Position numbers and translations under genes: made by a program
Source of the DNA: Tetraselmis striata
Taxonomy: Eukaryota; Chlorophyta; Chlorodendrophyceae; Chlorodendrales; Chlorodendraceae
Assembly (NCBI GenBank): GCA_006384855.1
Contig: VCJN01002193.1
Location: 62,001 to 126,000 of the forward strand
Length of the DNA stretch: 64,000 nucleotides
Direction of reading: 5' to 3'
Notes under the pieces: generated by a model
What the model was told of the DNA's origin: nothing
Seen by the model: the letters and a program-made list of their open reading frames with translations, nothing else
Databases searched by the model: none
In this document: in pieces, positions 43,800-55,639 of the stretch
Numbering within the stretch: position 1 is the first letter of the stretch
Layout of the letters: each line of letters starts with the position of its first letter

Positions 43800-44735
43800 C
43801 TTTCTGCCTAGCCCGTGCTTGGCCCCGGTGGTTGGGAGCCATATCATTCTGCCCTCGACGAAGCACAACCCCGTCACTGTTGACCTATACGGCGACGCAC
43901 TCATGAATCGCCCGGCGCCTGGAGACGCTCACTGGCGTGTACAGCACGACGCTATCGCAGATGCCTTCCGCGATCACTGTGTTCACGACCTAGGTATCGC
44001 TGTACGGCGGGAGGTGGATGACTTGTTCCAGCAGGTAGTGCCTCTAGGCAACACCGTACCCAAGGATGAACTCAAGGACCTAGTGCCGGACGCAGAGCTC
44101 TCCCTTCTGGCGTTCAACGTCGTGACCGGGAGCTATGATCCCCGGAGCTTGAAGTCCACGCTGCTGGAGTTCAAGACTATGCGGCACGCACGGGGTCAAG
44201 TACACTGCAGTGCCCCGGGGCCACGGCTGTGGATCGGTTTGAGCGCTCCCTGTTGGGCGACATACAACGGGGGTTGGCAGCGCGGGATGCGGCGTGGCAC
44301 AACACGGAGCCCGGAGAGTAGGCTCCTCTTCGAGACATCCTGGATATGTCGGAGTACAAGGGCATGGTCTTCGGCACAGTGGGTGGGGTGAGCAAGGGGG
44401 TGCGCCGCACAGTGCGCGGCATTGCATGCTTGGCTGCGGATCGGGGTGCCCTCTCATCGGGGCACTCGGTGCACCACCCGGGCTCACGAGGAGGCCTTGC
44501 TCGAAAGAGATTTCCTCGGGGTCCTGAGCTTGGTGGCCGCGCGCTCGAGAGCGCGCTCGCTGCCTCATCAGACGGCGCAGATCCGTCTGCCATCCCGTTG
44601 CTGAAGCTGCACAGCACGTCCGAGGATCACCCACACACACACGTGCACGCATGGCCCGGACTCTGAACCGTGTGCGCATCACTCATCCATCCCGCCTCAA
44701 GCGGGATGCGGGCCGCTTTTAGGCGGCTTGATGTG
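43800..44735 (+). pseudogene. relic of the three-copy repeat gene family (copy 3)
   Basis: The open segment to about 44200 encodes ALMNRPAPGDAHWRVQHDA, FRDHCVHDLGIAVRREVD and TGSYDPRSLKSTLLEFKTM. After a frame change near 44190 the protein goes on in other frames (DILDMSEYKGMVFGTV, VSKGVRRTVRGIACLAADRG). It overlaps copy 1 in its middle and copy 2 in its 3' half. Two hairpins follow the coding part: ATCCCGC-CTCAA-GCGGGAT (44689-44707) and GCCGC-TTTTA-GGCGGC (44712-44726). Confidence 0.55.
44689..44730 (+). terminator. paired 3' hairpins of the repeat gene family
   Basis: A seven-base-pair stem (ATCCCGC/GCGGGAT) is followed within ten bases by a second stem (GCCGC/GGCGGC, loop TTTTA). The second hairpin recurs in degenerate form in copy 2 at about 38756-38772, so it belongs to the element. 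A 3'-end-processing or packaging signal is one possible role; this is inference. Confidence 0.35.
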
Positions 44736-45099
44736 TTGATTTTTAGTACTACTTTCAGCAGTAGGTGGACTTGTTACCGCCCTTTTTGTAATTCACACCT
44801 GAACCTGCTTCTGTAGCTCGACGAGCCGACGCGCGAGGCGGCGCGCCGAACCGCCGCGCTGCGACGATGACTGTAGCGTAGCACACCGTAAATATCACGG
44901 CGAGCAGCGGCAGTGGAGCACTGGAGCACACCCACCGCAGTGACGACCACAGCTCGCAGCATCGCTTCCGCTGCCAAGCAGGCAGGCACCGATCGGTCCA
45001 CGACCCCCCTCCCCGCGTCATGAACCTCAAAATGGGGCCTCCTGGCGCGATGACCTTCCAGCAGCGCTGCGGCGCCGTGGCGCCGCCCCGGGGCTGTCT

Positions 45100-48000
45100 G
45101 TGCAACGGCGGAGGCAGCAACCGCCCCCTCCGAGCTCTACCGCCTCGTCGGCCTGCCACCCCTCAGCGCCGCGACCTCAGTCGGGAGCGCCCCCTCACTG
45201 TGGTGTCAACGGTGCGGCATACCGGCATTGCACCTCGCCGCGTCTGCACAGTATGGGGCCTGCGGGTACGGGGTGCCTTACCTGAAGGCGGTGACGACGG
45301 GAATTGCGCTTTCCGCTTTCGGGTAGCCGGCGGATTGTGCAATCCGGCGCTCCTTCCTAGAAATCGCCCCGGGATAGAGCTGGCAACAGTGAACCCTTTG
45401 CACTTTTGTAGCTTATCAGCGACTATTCACGACGGCCTAGAATCACAACTACCTGTACTCTTTGCACAAACGGGAGATGATGGACATGCATCACACAATA
45501 GGCATGTCAGGGTATGCCGTGCTACTTCCTACAGTATGAGTTTTCTGAATAAAACGGCAGTACGGTATGTGTTCGCGCGACGTCGCCAGTATCGCCACCA
45601 TTGCAACGGACCAGCGGCGTCATCCCACCGCCGTGTTGCCCCATCGCATTCCTGCGTGCCCCATAACCATTCCCCGTTTCCTGAATCGCCTCCTTGTCCA
45701 TTGACTATTGGAGAATCCGTGCCGCAGAATACATTCAAGGCGGTACTCGTAAAAACACACTCGTGCGGAAATTCAATACTCGTGCTCGCGTGCCCCCCCC
45801 CCCCCCCCCCCCCCCCCCCATTTTGGGCCACCACAGACCCATTCTCCGTCAGAGACGCAAGCGGCGTCCACCATCAAAGAGCTGAGCTTCCAGCCCGGCC
45901 AGCCAGAGGACCCCAGTGGTGACGGGTCAGCCGCGCCACCGGAGGACGATCTTGGCAACCCGCTGCTGGACGAGCACACACTGCGCGCCTTCCTGGCCGC
46001 CTGCGCGACGCTGATGGTGGTGGGCCTGGACGCGGTGGACGGGCCGGGCCACCCGTCGGCCGCCATCGCATGCCTGGCTGTCTTCTTGGCGCTGCAGACC
46101 GACGCGAGCAAGGCGTTCCTGTGGGAGCGCCCGGCCGGCGCTCCGGTGGTGTTTCTGGCCGGCGCCATCGCCGCGGCGGTGAGCTCCGTGCAGCGGGGGA
46201 CTGACCCGGTTACCAAGGTGGGACTCATGCCTCGTGACCTTGGGTTGATATTGGATGCCTTGGGGTGCTTGCATGCCACGTGATCCCATGAGTGAGCGCT
46301 CGCAGCCGAGGCGGTGGGCGCATTTCGGGACAACAGACAGAGCCATTGGAATCCCGGGGCGGCTTGCCTTTCGGCAGGGGGCAAGGTGTCGGCAAGCAAA
46401 AGGCCCGAATGGCGCATGCCATGGGCGTCATCGGACTATTACATGGGCATCCCACCATTAGCCGGAAACTTGGCATCGGTTTCCAATACATCGGCAAGGG
46501 CAAACGGACCATACGGTTGCGTTGGGCCAAGTGGGCTGAAGCAGATGTCGAAACGGCATTGCTGCGTACCTAATGTGGCGGGCCACATGCACTGTCCTGC
46601 GGTGCCTCGGCCACTGACCCCTGCCTGCCCCCCCCCCACTCTCCCTTTCCTCTGTAGACTATTCACAGCATCGCGGAGTCTCTCGATGCTCTACGCGCCC
46701 CCGTGCCCAAAAACGCGGCGGTGGTCGCGGAGCCGGCGGGGAATCCACGGGCAGAGGAAGCCGAGCCTGCGGTGGTGGATGCGGCCAAGCCCAACACGCC
46801 ACGGAGCACTCCGGCTATCCCGGTGGCCGCGTCCTGCTGTCTCCTCTGCCGCAGTGCTCCCCACAGCGGTAACGGTGGCAATGGCAGTCTGCATCGGGCG
46901 CGGCAGGGTGTGCCCCCCCCCCCCCCCCCCCCCCTCTCTCAAAGTTCGCCCCCTTTTTTCCCTAATTTGTTTCCATTCTGTGCAAGAATGAAAATAGTAA
47001 TGCCGGTACCCCCCCCCCCGATGTTCGCCACCTTTTTCTTCCCCAATTTGGTTCCATTCTGTGCAATAATAGAACTAGTCATGGAAGGTTCATTTGCCGT
47101 AGAATTGAATACGGTCCGCGGCGCCCAAAAATAACGAATTGTTTTGCACCTTTGCGTCGGAATATCCGTGATGTATTTGTATTCTGATTTGTTTCTCCGT
47201 TTTAATAGTTTTTCCTCTTTTTTTTTGGAAGGGGGAGGGGGGCAAAGACGCTATCTATCCTCGGACCGTTTGTGTTTGTACAGTATTGCGAGGCTTGCAT
47301 TGGGCTTGCATGCAACCAGTGAGAACATTCGCTTTAGTTTTGTCTACGTTTGACCTCTGGCAGGCTCTTATTCACATTGTTTTTATTGGCACACCCGCAC
47401 CAGTACTTGTGTCACATGTATCCCTCAAGGCACCGCCCACCCAAACACCCTGCCTGCCAAAGGTCAAATTTCGACGAGGCTATACATGGCTCATTGCGAA
47501 TGTTCATATAGAGGTATTGTGCAGCCCCAATTTACGGCTTACACTCCGGAAGTGCTTTTCACATATGCATTTGTTTATTTTTATCATACGTGCAAGGGCG
47601 GCCAATTGGGATACGGCGATTCTCTTGAATTACCCCCAGCTCCAGGCAGACCCTCTCTCTCTCTTCTCTCTCTCCCTTCCTCCCCAGGGATGCATTCCTG
47701 ATGATATTCCTCAACATGGCATCAACCTCAGCTCACAGAACCCTGCAGCAGTGTCGTTGACTTACTTAATTGTCTGCTTGACTTAAAGAGGCTGCGACTA
47801 CTCGGGGTGCCAGCTAGTGGCGGCATGCCCCCGGCCGTGCGATGTTACGAATTGCAGCATGCCACAAGTGATGGCTTAGATGCGGAAGGCCTTCATGGGC
47901 GGAGGGATGGCACTGCACGCACTGCGCGGATGTGCAGGAGGGTGCGCTCGTGGGTGGTGCAGCCACTCCCTGGGAGCCCTCTTGGCTGACAGCCCCGATG

Positions 48001-48997
48001 CATCGCTACACAGGGCAAGATTGTGACGTCCAGCGGCCCGCGGCCGGAGAGGATGCAGGTGCGGCACCGCGCATTGCCCCGCCGCCTGTGTGCGGTGTGT
48101 GCAATGCGCTGGCTGTTCGCACCGCTCAGCTGCCGGCAAAGCCTGCCACGCTGCCTCCCCACTTTTAGCCGCTCATAGCTGCTCACCGCCCGGTCGCGGT
48201 TACCCGGTCCGGGCCAGCCAGGCCCACACCTGAACGCCCGGCGGGTGTTGTGGTTGCGTTGCCAGGGCTCCGGGCGGGCAGCCATCAACACTCTGTGCGC
48301 CGGCCTGGTTGCGCTTGGCACAGGCGCCTTTGGCCTGGCTTACCACTACGTCCAGCAGGTACGGGCGCCGGCACATTGGAATTACATATTTCTTACATTA
48401 TTGTTCCTGCTACTCTCAGATGCTCACCAGGCCAGGTGTCTTACCGCCCGGCGGCACGCGCCTGCATAGGGTCCACTAATTACAGCGCGTAGCGTGCAGC
48501 CCTCTGGAGGCCAGCTCCCCCAGCTATCGGGCGTATTTCCCTTTCTCCCTTTTATTTTGCTTTTTGCTTTTTTGTACCCCCCCCCTCCCCCCCCACCTGC
48601 CCGTCCCTAACCCATACCCTATTCCTCACTGACCAGGGTTTCCTCATATACAGTCCTGGCCTGTCCCCTCCTAATATAGCTGCCACCCGGCACGGTCACT
48701 GCAAACAAGAAGCAGAGGTCAAGCACCGATGGGACTATCGCGGACCTGGAGTGAATGTTCTTATAGCTTGCATGCCAGCCCAATCAGAGGCTGCGGCTAA
48801 GGGTTCTTGTAGGGTAAAGCGGGCCCTCATACGGCGCTGGAGCCTGACGCCACTCACCGCTCGGCTGGCAGGGGATGTCGGTTGCGGAGGTGCTCCCGGG
48901 CGGCATGTGCGCCGCCGCGGTCCTGCTCATGCTGCTGGCCGCGCTGCTGCTCGCCAAGCGCCCGCCCGCTGGCAGGGAGCTGGGCTGGGCAGCCTAA
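45100..48997 (+). CDS. small multi-membrane-span protein gene, about six exons
   Basis: Exons with agreeing phases: 45837-46217 (127 codons, with two hydrophobic spans around FLAACATLMVVGLD...AIACLAVFLAL and VVFLAGAIAAAVSS), 48014-48058 (15 codons), 48266-48358 (31 codons, INTLCAGLVALGTGAFGLAY) and 48872-48997 (AAAVLLMLLAALLLAKRPP then TAA). An exon at 46658-46907 encodes SIAESLDALRAP and an Ala/Glu/Pro linker. Its end is hydrophobic only in another frame (LPTAVTVAMAVCIG), so a frameshift or unseen junction lies inside it. An upstream exon near 45110-45293 (SELYRLVGLPPLSAAT, CGIPALHLAA) would join in phase. No family was recognised. A TGTAA follows at 49276-49280. Confidence 0.55.
45793..45819 (+). 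repeat. 27-base C run
   Basis: It lies about 18 bases before the acceptor of the 45837 exon of the membrane-protein gene, where a pyrimidine tract is expected. Confidence 0.85.
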
Positions 48998-49345
48998 GGC
49001 CAGCCCGGAACAGGCTGCCGATCGTGAGAGGGACGCCTCGCCGCCGCCGCAGGGACGTCCCGCCCGCCGTGCCTGGCTGACTGCGGGGTTGCCCTCGCTT
49101 ACATACATTCAGTTGACAAGTAGCGCCAAGCTGCGGCGGCGGCTAACAGTATACCACCCACCGCACAGCCAAACTGCCCCACCAAGTAACAACATAGGGC
49201 ATGACTAAAGCACAATGTAGACCCCCCCTCCCCCTCCCCCATGCGTAGACCTTTTCGGCCGCCTGCATTAATACTTGTAACATACTTTACGACATTGGTA
49301 TACGCACCGTACAAACACAAACGGTGTGCGGATGGAGAACGCTTT

Positions 49346-49347
<2 letters not shown>

Positions 49348-49380
<33 letters not shown>
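49348..49380 (+). repeat. 33-base C run, longest in the window
   Basis: It lies in the spacer between two convergent genes. Length is as given in the sequence; runs of this kind are error-prone in sequencing. Confidence 0.85.
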
Positions 49381-49382
<2 letters not shown>

Positions 49383-49998
49383 ACAGAGGAAAAACCACTA
49401 GGCGAGAAAGTGATTCAGAATTGATTACGAATACATCACGACTTTTCCGGCGCGATAGTGCCAAACAGTTTGTTGTTGTTTGGCCCTACAGACCCTGTTT
49501 AATTCTACGGTACCCAGGGACTGTCAGCCTGCTCTTGCCAACGCCAATACGGAGTTGTCATGCGCTCTTCTGACTTTCATCCGATCTGGCGCTTGCATCC
49601 GATCTGCGTACGAGGTGCAGACTGGCCTTGTACGGGCCTCCCTCCCGGCGGCGGCGGAGAGTAACACTTTATGGGCTGCCAAGTGCCGCCCGGGAACGGG
49701 AGCTCTCGATGGGTGCTGCTGCACGGGCCACATCACACGGTATGGTTGATTACAGTGATTACGTGTACGTAACTACACGAGGTAACAAAGAAAGGGGGGA
49801 AACCCCATCAAAGACTGTTCTACATCATAACAAGCTACGAGTCCTGCTTCTGCTTCAGGTCAGGCTTGCGTAGTAGCAGTTGCGAAGTAGAGCTGGAGCA
49901 TCGAACCAGTTCGAGGATCTGTACTAGTGCGGTGTAGGTAGAACGAGGTGAGGGCGCCGGGTTCGATCTGCAGTCTCCGGGAGGGCGGCGCCCCGCTA

Positions 49999-50046
49999 AA
50001 CGGCTTTAGGGTTTTAGGGGTTTATCTTTAAAACCCTAAAGCCGTT
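49999..50046. terminator. perfect hairpin built from telomere-like motifs
   Basis: CGGCTTTAGGGTTTTA is followed, after a loop of about 12 bases, by TAAAACCCTAAAGCCG, an exact 16-base reverse complement. Both arms carry TTTAGGG/TTTTAGGG. It starts about 16 bases past the stop codon of the coiled-coil gene (minus strand, stop at 50062), so it would be in that transcript's 3' UTR. Confidence 0.6.
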
Positions 50047-50061
50047 CGTCGCCCGCGGCGA

Positions 50062-50301
50062 CTAGTGCGCCCTGGCCGGCCTCTGGGCGGGTCTGCCGCC
50101 CATGCCGTACATGAGGCGGTTGGTGCGCCGCATCTGCTCCCGGACGCGGCTCCGCGCCTCCGCGGCCAGCTCGTCCTGCAGGCCTTCCGGGATGACGGCC
50201 TGCGAGCGCAGCAGCGCGGCTCGCCCCTTCTCCTGAATCAGCTGCAGGGGCAGCGGTGGGTGGGTCAGGCCCGCGCGGCAGCCGGGGCTCAAGCGCCACA
50301 T

Positions 50302-50332
<31 letters not shown>

Positions 50333-53300
50333 TGGATGCATATATAAAAGTTCCGATACTAAATATTCAGAATGTCAAGGCACGCATCGATTTTTACGTT
50401 TTTGGCACTGTCCCTTTTCGCAGGGCGTTTTATGGTAAAACTATCGACGTTTTTATAAAGATATCCGCAGGTGCTGACGCGCCTATCTATGGTTTTATAG
50501 GCCTCATATTCGGCTTGCGTTCAGCCTAGAAAAAAAACGCTGGCTATAGGTCTCTAAAGTTTCGTCTGGATTTGACCTCTAGCAGGCCAGCGTTGCAGTT
50601 TTTATTCGCAATGCTTTTACCACCGCGCCGGCAGCCATAACGGTAAATTGATGATAATGATGATAATAATAATGATGGTGATGATGAAAATGAAAATGAT
50701 ATTAATAACAACAATAAACAACAATAATAATCATACCAGTTCATTAGGATGCAGATGGCGCAATTAAAGTAGAAAGAGGATGTAAAAGAATAGAAATAGA
50801 ATAGATTATTTGTTGATACTTTGCCATTTCTTGAAAAAATAAACACTGATACACCTCAGTTGTATTGAGAATCGATTCCATATAGCACTAAGGGCATTCT
50901 TTATTGTGTACTGTCCATATAGTAAGAAAAAAATACACATATACATGTCTCCAAGTCAGATAAAGTTGCAGGAATGCGTACCATAAAATTGCGCAACGAT
51001 AAAATTGCGATTATTATCACCAGGCATTCGATGATATATCGATTACCAGCGATTGTTCTAGGTCGTATCACCTGTCCGGTGCCGGCGCGTATATCATCGC
51101 CTGCCGCGGATATCCATCATTGTTTTCAATATATGTTGCGGGTGTAGTACAGGCCAGTCAGTACCAGTGATACAGATTATTTCAATATTAAACGCCCTGA
51201 CTTACTCGTACCCCTACCAGCAGCTGTCGCCACCTGTAATCGTCATCAGCGGCGGTACCGCCGGCAGTTTATGGTACAGTACTGGTGTGAATTACAAAAG
51301 ACCAGAAGTACATATACATACAAATCCAACCGATAAAAGCACTACTAGGAGATAAATAGAAGCCGCTGATAATACCGCAGGTCCTGGTACTCGTAATGGG
51401 GTAGTGTAGGGTATTGCGGAATAGATTTGGAAAATGAGGCTAGAAAGGTGGCAATACACTGCAGGGCAGGCCCCCCCATTTGATATTTTTGCCACCTACT
51501 CACTAGTATTGGCAATGTTAATGATAATGCACCACTGCAAGCGGGGCTGCAGACGATCCGCACCTTGAGGATGGGCTCAAAAAACCAGGCGTGCAGCGCT
51601 GGCAGGTGTTGGTTGTTGTTGGGCAGGTACTTGTTGCGCAGCACGTCCACCATGGTGGCACACTCCCGGTACGGCAGCGTCTGGTAGTCCCTATGTCGCG
51701 CCAGGGGCGCACGCACACACGTCAGGGAGGGGGGGGGGGGGGGGGGCTGCTCATGGATGTGGAGGCAGCGATGTGGAGGGGTGCTGGACACAAAGGTGGC
51801 CCGCACTTGAGGCACTTCTCGATATGGGCCATCGCATCCCCGCGCATGTTCTCCGCTGTCTTGGCTTCCAGCGGCCCCCAGAACGACTGCATCTTGAGCA
51901 GCTGCTCCCGGACGGCATCCCCCTGCGCTTGGATCTTCCGGCACTCGGCCCGCGCTTCCGCCAACTTCTTGCCCATTTCATCCTGAGAGGCGCAGATTGC
52001 GATGTCAGACACAGCACTCTCAAAGCTTTCATCCCATGGCTTTCACAAACACACAGTGGTGCAGAAACGAATGTCCCAATGCTGCGGAGATGCCGTCAAT
52101 CATTGTTGCGAGCAGTGTCGAGGCGATTGCAAGAACCAAAGAAGTTCCTCTTGATCAACCAGGGGCGTCAGCAACCTATGCCCATTTTCATGGGAGTACT
52201 GTTTCCTCATCATACATTTGACGAGGCACTTCAGCCGGGTGCCGACTTACCTAAGTACGAAACCAAATTATATCGCTCAAATTGGGCTGGCCTACAGCCT
52301 GGATGATCTCCGGCTAAAGATGCGCTGGAGTCTCGTCTACATTGGACCTCTGGCAGGTAGGGCAGAGTCTTATTTGCAGTGTTTTTACCATTGCGTCAGC
52401 ACCCATATTCCTCACACTACAGGCAACTTCATACATGGTATTTCATACTAGCGGTAGGTGTCAAAAGCATTAAATGGTGGGGCCTGCTCTGGCCGTATTT
52501 TGCCACCCCTCTAGCGTTTTCCAATTATGTTCTGCTGCTATCACCTGTAGTATTATTCTCCTGTTCTGAATATACTATCATATTATTGCTGAAGTCCCAT
52601 CGCAACGAAGTGATTGTATACGCGCAATGATGTAGTATACGGTATACTGGTAGTCTGGTACCACTGTGAGTACCACTAGTGTATATTAAGGATCAGTAAA
52701 CCTTGGATACCGATCGGGCCGTATATAGATACCATAAGACTGTATACCAGAAAGGTGTTTTACTAACAATACCGGTACCAGGAAGTAGGAATACGCCGAC
52801 ACGATACCAGTAGAAACTGTTGACGTAATCTTATAGTATTGCGCCGGTCCGCATTCCTGTCATGCTATGTAGTTAAAAATAATGTACGTAGACTTGTCCT
52901 GAAAAATGGGCAATACTGAATCAGAAATAATACTAAGTGCTTTCCGAAATTGATTCACAATACGGCTAAAACATACCTGTCAAGAAAAAGCCAAATTATG
53001 AAGTCATTTTCCCCTTTTCTTTTCTATTCTAATTGCCGAACTCCCATGCTAAGCCACTGGTTGGTCAGGTGCCGGCTCACCCATAAGAAACCATATTAGA
53101 TGGCTGAAATCGGGCTTGCCCGCAACCTAGATGACCCCCCCCCCCCCCCCTATATTTCCGCTGTACCAGGTAGCTTTGTCTACATTGGGTGTCTGACAGG
53201 TAGGGCAGAGTACTATTCGCAGTGTTCATGCTATTGCGTTGGCACCCATATTCCTCACACTATCGGTAGTTCTCCCGCATTAGCTGTGAAGGTCAAGGTG

Positions 53301-54570
53301 TGGTCTTTTCCGCAATGTTCATCATCACTGTATATGAACTGGCATGCTCAGACAGCTCACAGTACAGGGGGCGGGCACCGCACCTGCATCTTCCGCGCCA
53401 TGGTGCTCTCGTAATTGGAGGACGCCAGGGACTGCTTCACCTTCTTGAGCTCCATGCTGAGCTGGAACACCTCCTCCGAGTCCGCACTCGCCTGCTTGGC
53501 ATCCGCGAGCTCCTCCTGCGAAGCGAGCCGCCGCATCAGGAGGCGTTGCAGGGCGGCCGGCTCCCATGCGCTGGCGGGTGGCACGCGAGGGCTGGCGCAC
53601 CTTGAGGGCGGCGTTGGCACGTTGCAGCTCTGCGCCCCGCCTCCGCCAGTCCTCCAACATCGCCGTCTCCTCCACCAAGCGATCCTGTGCCTCCTTCAGC
53701 TTCCTAGATAGCTCCACGCAGCAGGTGCATCCCTGCAGCAAGCAGCTACAGTCAGCTTGGAGGTGGTCATGCGGGGCAGGGATAAGTGGGGAGGGCGAGC
53801 AGTGCCAAAACGCACAGGATGGTTGCAGAGAGGGCAACTGACCGTGGTCTTGCTCCCTGTCACCTCCCCGGCCATCGATCTGGAGCGATGGATGCGAGGC
53901 TGCATAGGGCTTTCCGTAGAGTTGCGGCTCTGCCTAGTGCTGCCACTAGTGGTCGTGTTGCTAATTGATGCTCGCCGGAACGATCCGACGCTGCAGGCAG
54001 AGGTGGGGTAAAGGGGGGGGGCGGGGAGGGGAAGGGGGGGGGGGGGGGGGTCAAGCCCAGCATGTGGAGAGTGGAGGGTGTGGTAGGGTCTCTGAGGGCG
54101 TGCATGGGTGCGCATGCTCATGCACGCCGCACGGGGGCGGCGGAAATGGGGGCCCGTGGGGGGGGGGGGGGGGTAGGGGGGTGCGACGAACCCGCCGCCT
54201 GAGGGTTGAGTGGGGGTCAAGCCCGCGCCGGCACTGCGGGCCTTGAACTCCTTCTCATCCAACGTCTTGGCCTTGCGGATGGCATGCTTGGCCTTGGACT
54301 CCTGCGGGTGATGTGGCACGGAGGGGCTAAGGGACACCATCCCAGCCGCCGACACACAGCTGGCTGGTTCATGTGCCGGCAGCAGCACCGCTGTGATTTC
54401 CCGCCCAGTGTGCTGTGATTGCCTCTGCGCGCCTGAAAGTGGCCGATGCAGTGACTCACCCTGGCGGGCGCGGCCGAGCCATCCGAAGCGGAATGCCTGG
54501 GTGCCACAGAAATCTCTGGCAGGCTGTTGGACATCAGCCTCCTCCGCCTGTTTGAATCTGTAGTGTCCAT
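50062..54570 (-). CDS. coiled-coil protein gene, about nine exons, unknown family
   Basis: Exons: 54570-54460 (MDTTDSNRRRRLMSN, Ser-rich), 54301 to about 54225 (ESKAKHAIRKAKTLDEKEFK), about 53970-53843 (Ser/Thr/Arg-rich), 53732-53601 (GCTCCVELSRKLKEAQ), 53515-53384 (EELADAKQASADSEEV), 51982-51807 (MGKKLAEARAECRKIQAQG), 51690-51564 (YQTLPYRECATMVDVLRNKY) and 50241-50062 (LIQEKGRAALLRSQAV, ending TGA). Two exons are exactly 44 codons. From 53732 down, phases agree at every junction. Charged heptad-like helices dominate, so it is probably a structural coiled coil, perhaps cytoskeletal or flagellar; that is inference. The second-to-third exon junction and the start codon are uncertain. The large intron 53383-51983 holds repeats. 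Confidence 0.65.
50304..50328. repeat. CA microsatellite
   Basis: A run of about 12 AC units lies just upstream of the last exon of the coiled-coil gene, inside its intron. Confidence 0.9.
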
Positions 54571-55639
54571 GAATTGGACTCTGGCCTGGTGTCGAGGGGC
54601 AGTCGACAGGGTTGAGGGTGAACCTGGTGGCCGGCCTTCTGGCAGCCGTCGACCCTCGTGAGACGACGGCCGAAGCTGGCGCGACCGAGCTCATATCATC
54701 GAACCGACGGCGCCTTCAGAATGCCTACCTGTGTACGTACTCTCCACTACCGCTATTTACCGAAAAAGATTACATATCATTATAATCCTCAGTCACTACT
54801 GCTGCGACAGGATTGTCGCTATACTACGAGTAAGCTGCATAACCCCATAGCGGTATGGGTAAGGGTACGTTGGCGACTACTGGTGTGAACTACCGGTACT
54901 GGTGTGAACAACAATAAAAAGGGCAGTACCCTGTATTACTCAAAAATCCGCCGCTGAAAGCAGTAGCGCCATATAGAGAAAAAGATCATCAGCACTGTCC
55001 TTATTACTGGTCCTGCCTGGTACCTGGAAGCTACCGCGGACCGATGATGCCCCGGGTAACCAAACCCGCTGGCGCTGCCGGGGCGGGTCGGATTATGCGC
55101 GCCTGACAACTCGTCATCACCCCCTCCGTGAAGGTGAAGACCAACCCCGGTGCAGGCGAAGACGCGAATGATATGGTGGCACTGGGCAGAGGCTCACCGG
55201 TGAGCTTGGACAGCTTCTCTCGACAGCCTCCAAAATTTCTCGAGCGGATACATGGTCTGTCTCGGCTGCTTTCCAGGCGTGGCACGACATAGTGCTTTGA
55301 TGTTCGCGTCCTGGGAGGAATGGCTATTGCTACAGGTACGGACGAAATGTGATACCTAGCGGCGACTACTGGGATCGTACGCGCACCGAGACCCGCGCTC
55401 ACCGCCTCGGCAAAGCAACGTCGTGAGGTCGGGTGGGACGTTGAAGGAAACGTTGTGTGGAGTATCGATAATATGAGCGACAGCAGTCAGCTCTCTCTCA
55501 GTGTTCTGGCGTTGCAAGTGTGGCGCGCTGGGGCTCTGAGTATCGGAGGACGGAGGCCAGAGTGACGCGCGACAATATGCGGATGTGGATGTCGTCTCAG
55601 AACCCGCCAGCAGGCTGCGCCAGGTTTTTTGTTTTTTCG
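54571..55639. other. spacer upstream of the coiled-coil gene
   Basis: A 123-codon open frame on the minus strand (55402-55031) has no motif and is not called. The 5' end and promoter of the coiled-coil gene should lie near 54570-54900. Confidence 0.35.

Larger units (their letters stand above)
48998..50061. other. spacer between convergent genes, with a 33-base C run
   Basis: It lies between the 3' ends of the plus-strand membrane gene and the minus-strand coiled-coil gene. It holds TGTAA at 49276, the longest C run of the window (49348-49380) and a telomere-like hairpin at its right end. No gene was seen. Confidence 0.45.
47330..53260. repeat. dispersed repeat family, at least four pieces
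   Basis: A block around TTGACCTCTGGCAGG followed by CTTATTCACATTGTTTTTA is found near 47345-47395, 50565-50635, 52335-52410 and 53180-53255. The latter two belong to a longer direct duplication of about 200 bases (52235-52440 and 53065-53290). The pieces sit in spacer or in introns of the coiled-coil gene. They are non-coding and of unknown origin. Confidence 0.5.

Noticed and set aside
45020..45922. 300-codon plus-strand open frame
   Set aside because: It reads through a 27-base C run and overlaps the better-supported 45837-46217 exon in another frame. It has no motif.
53696..54694. 332-codon minus-strand open frame
   Set aside because: It spans introns of the coiled-coil gene. The supported exons there use partly different frames with proper splice sites.
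55031..55402. 123-codon minus-strand open frame near the coiled-coil gene
   Set aside because: No motif, no splice link and no relation to the neighbouring exons.
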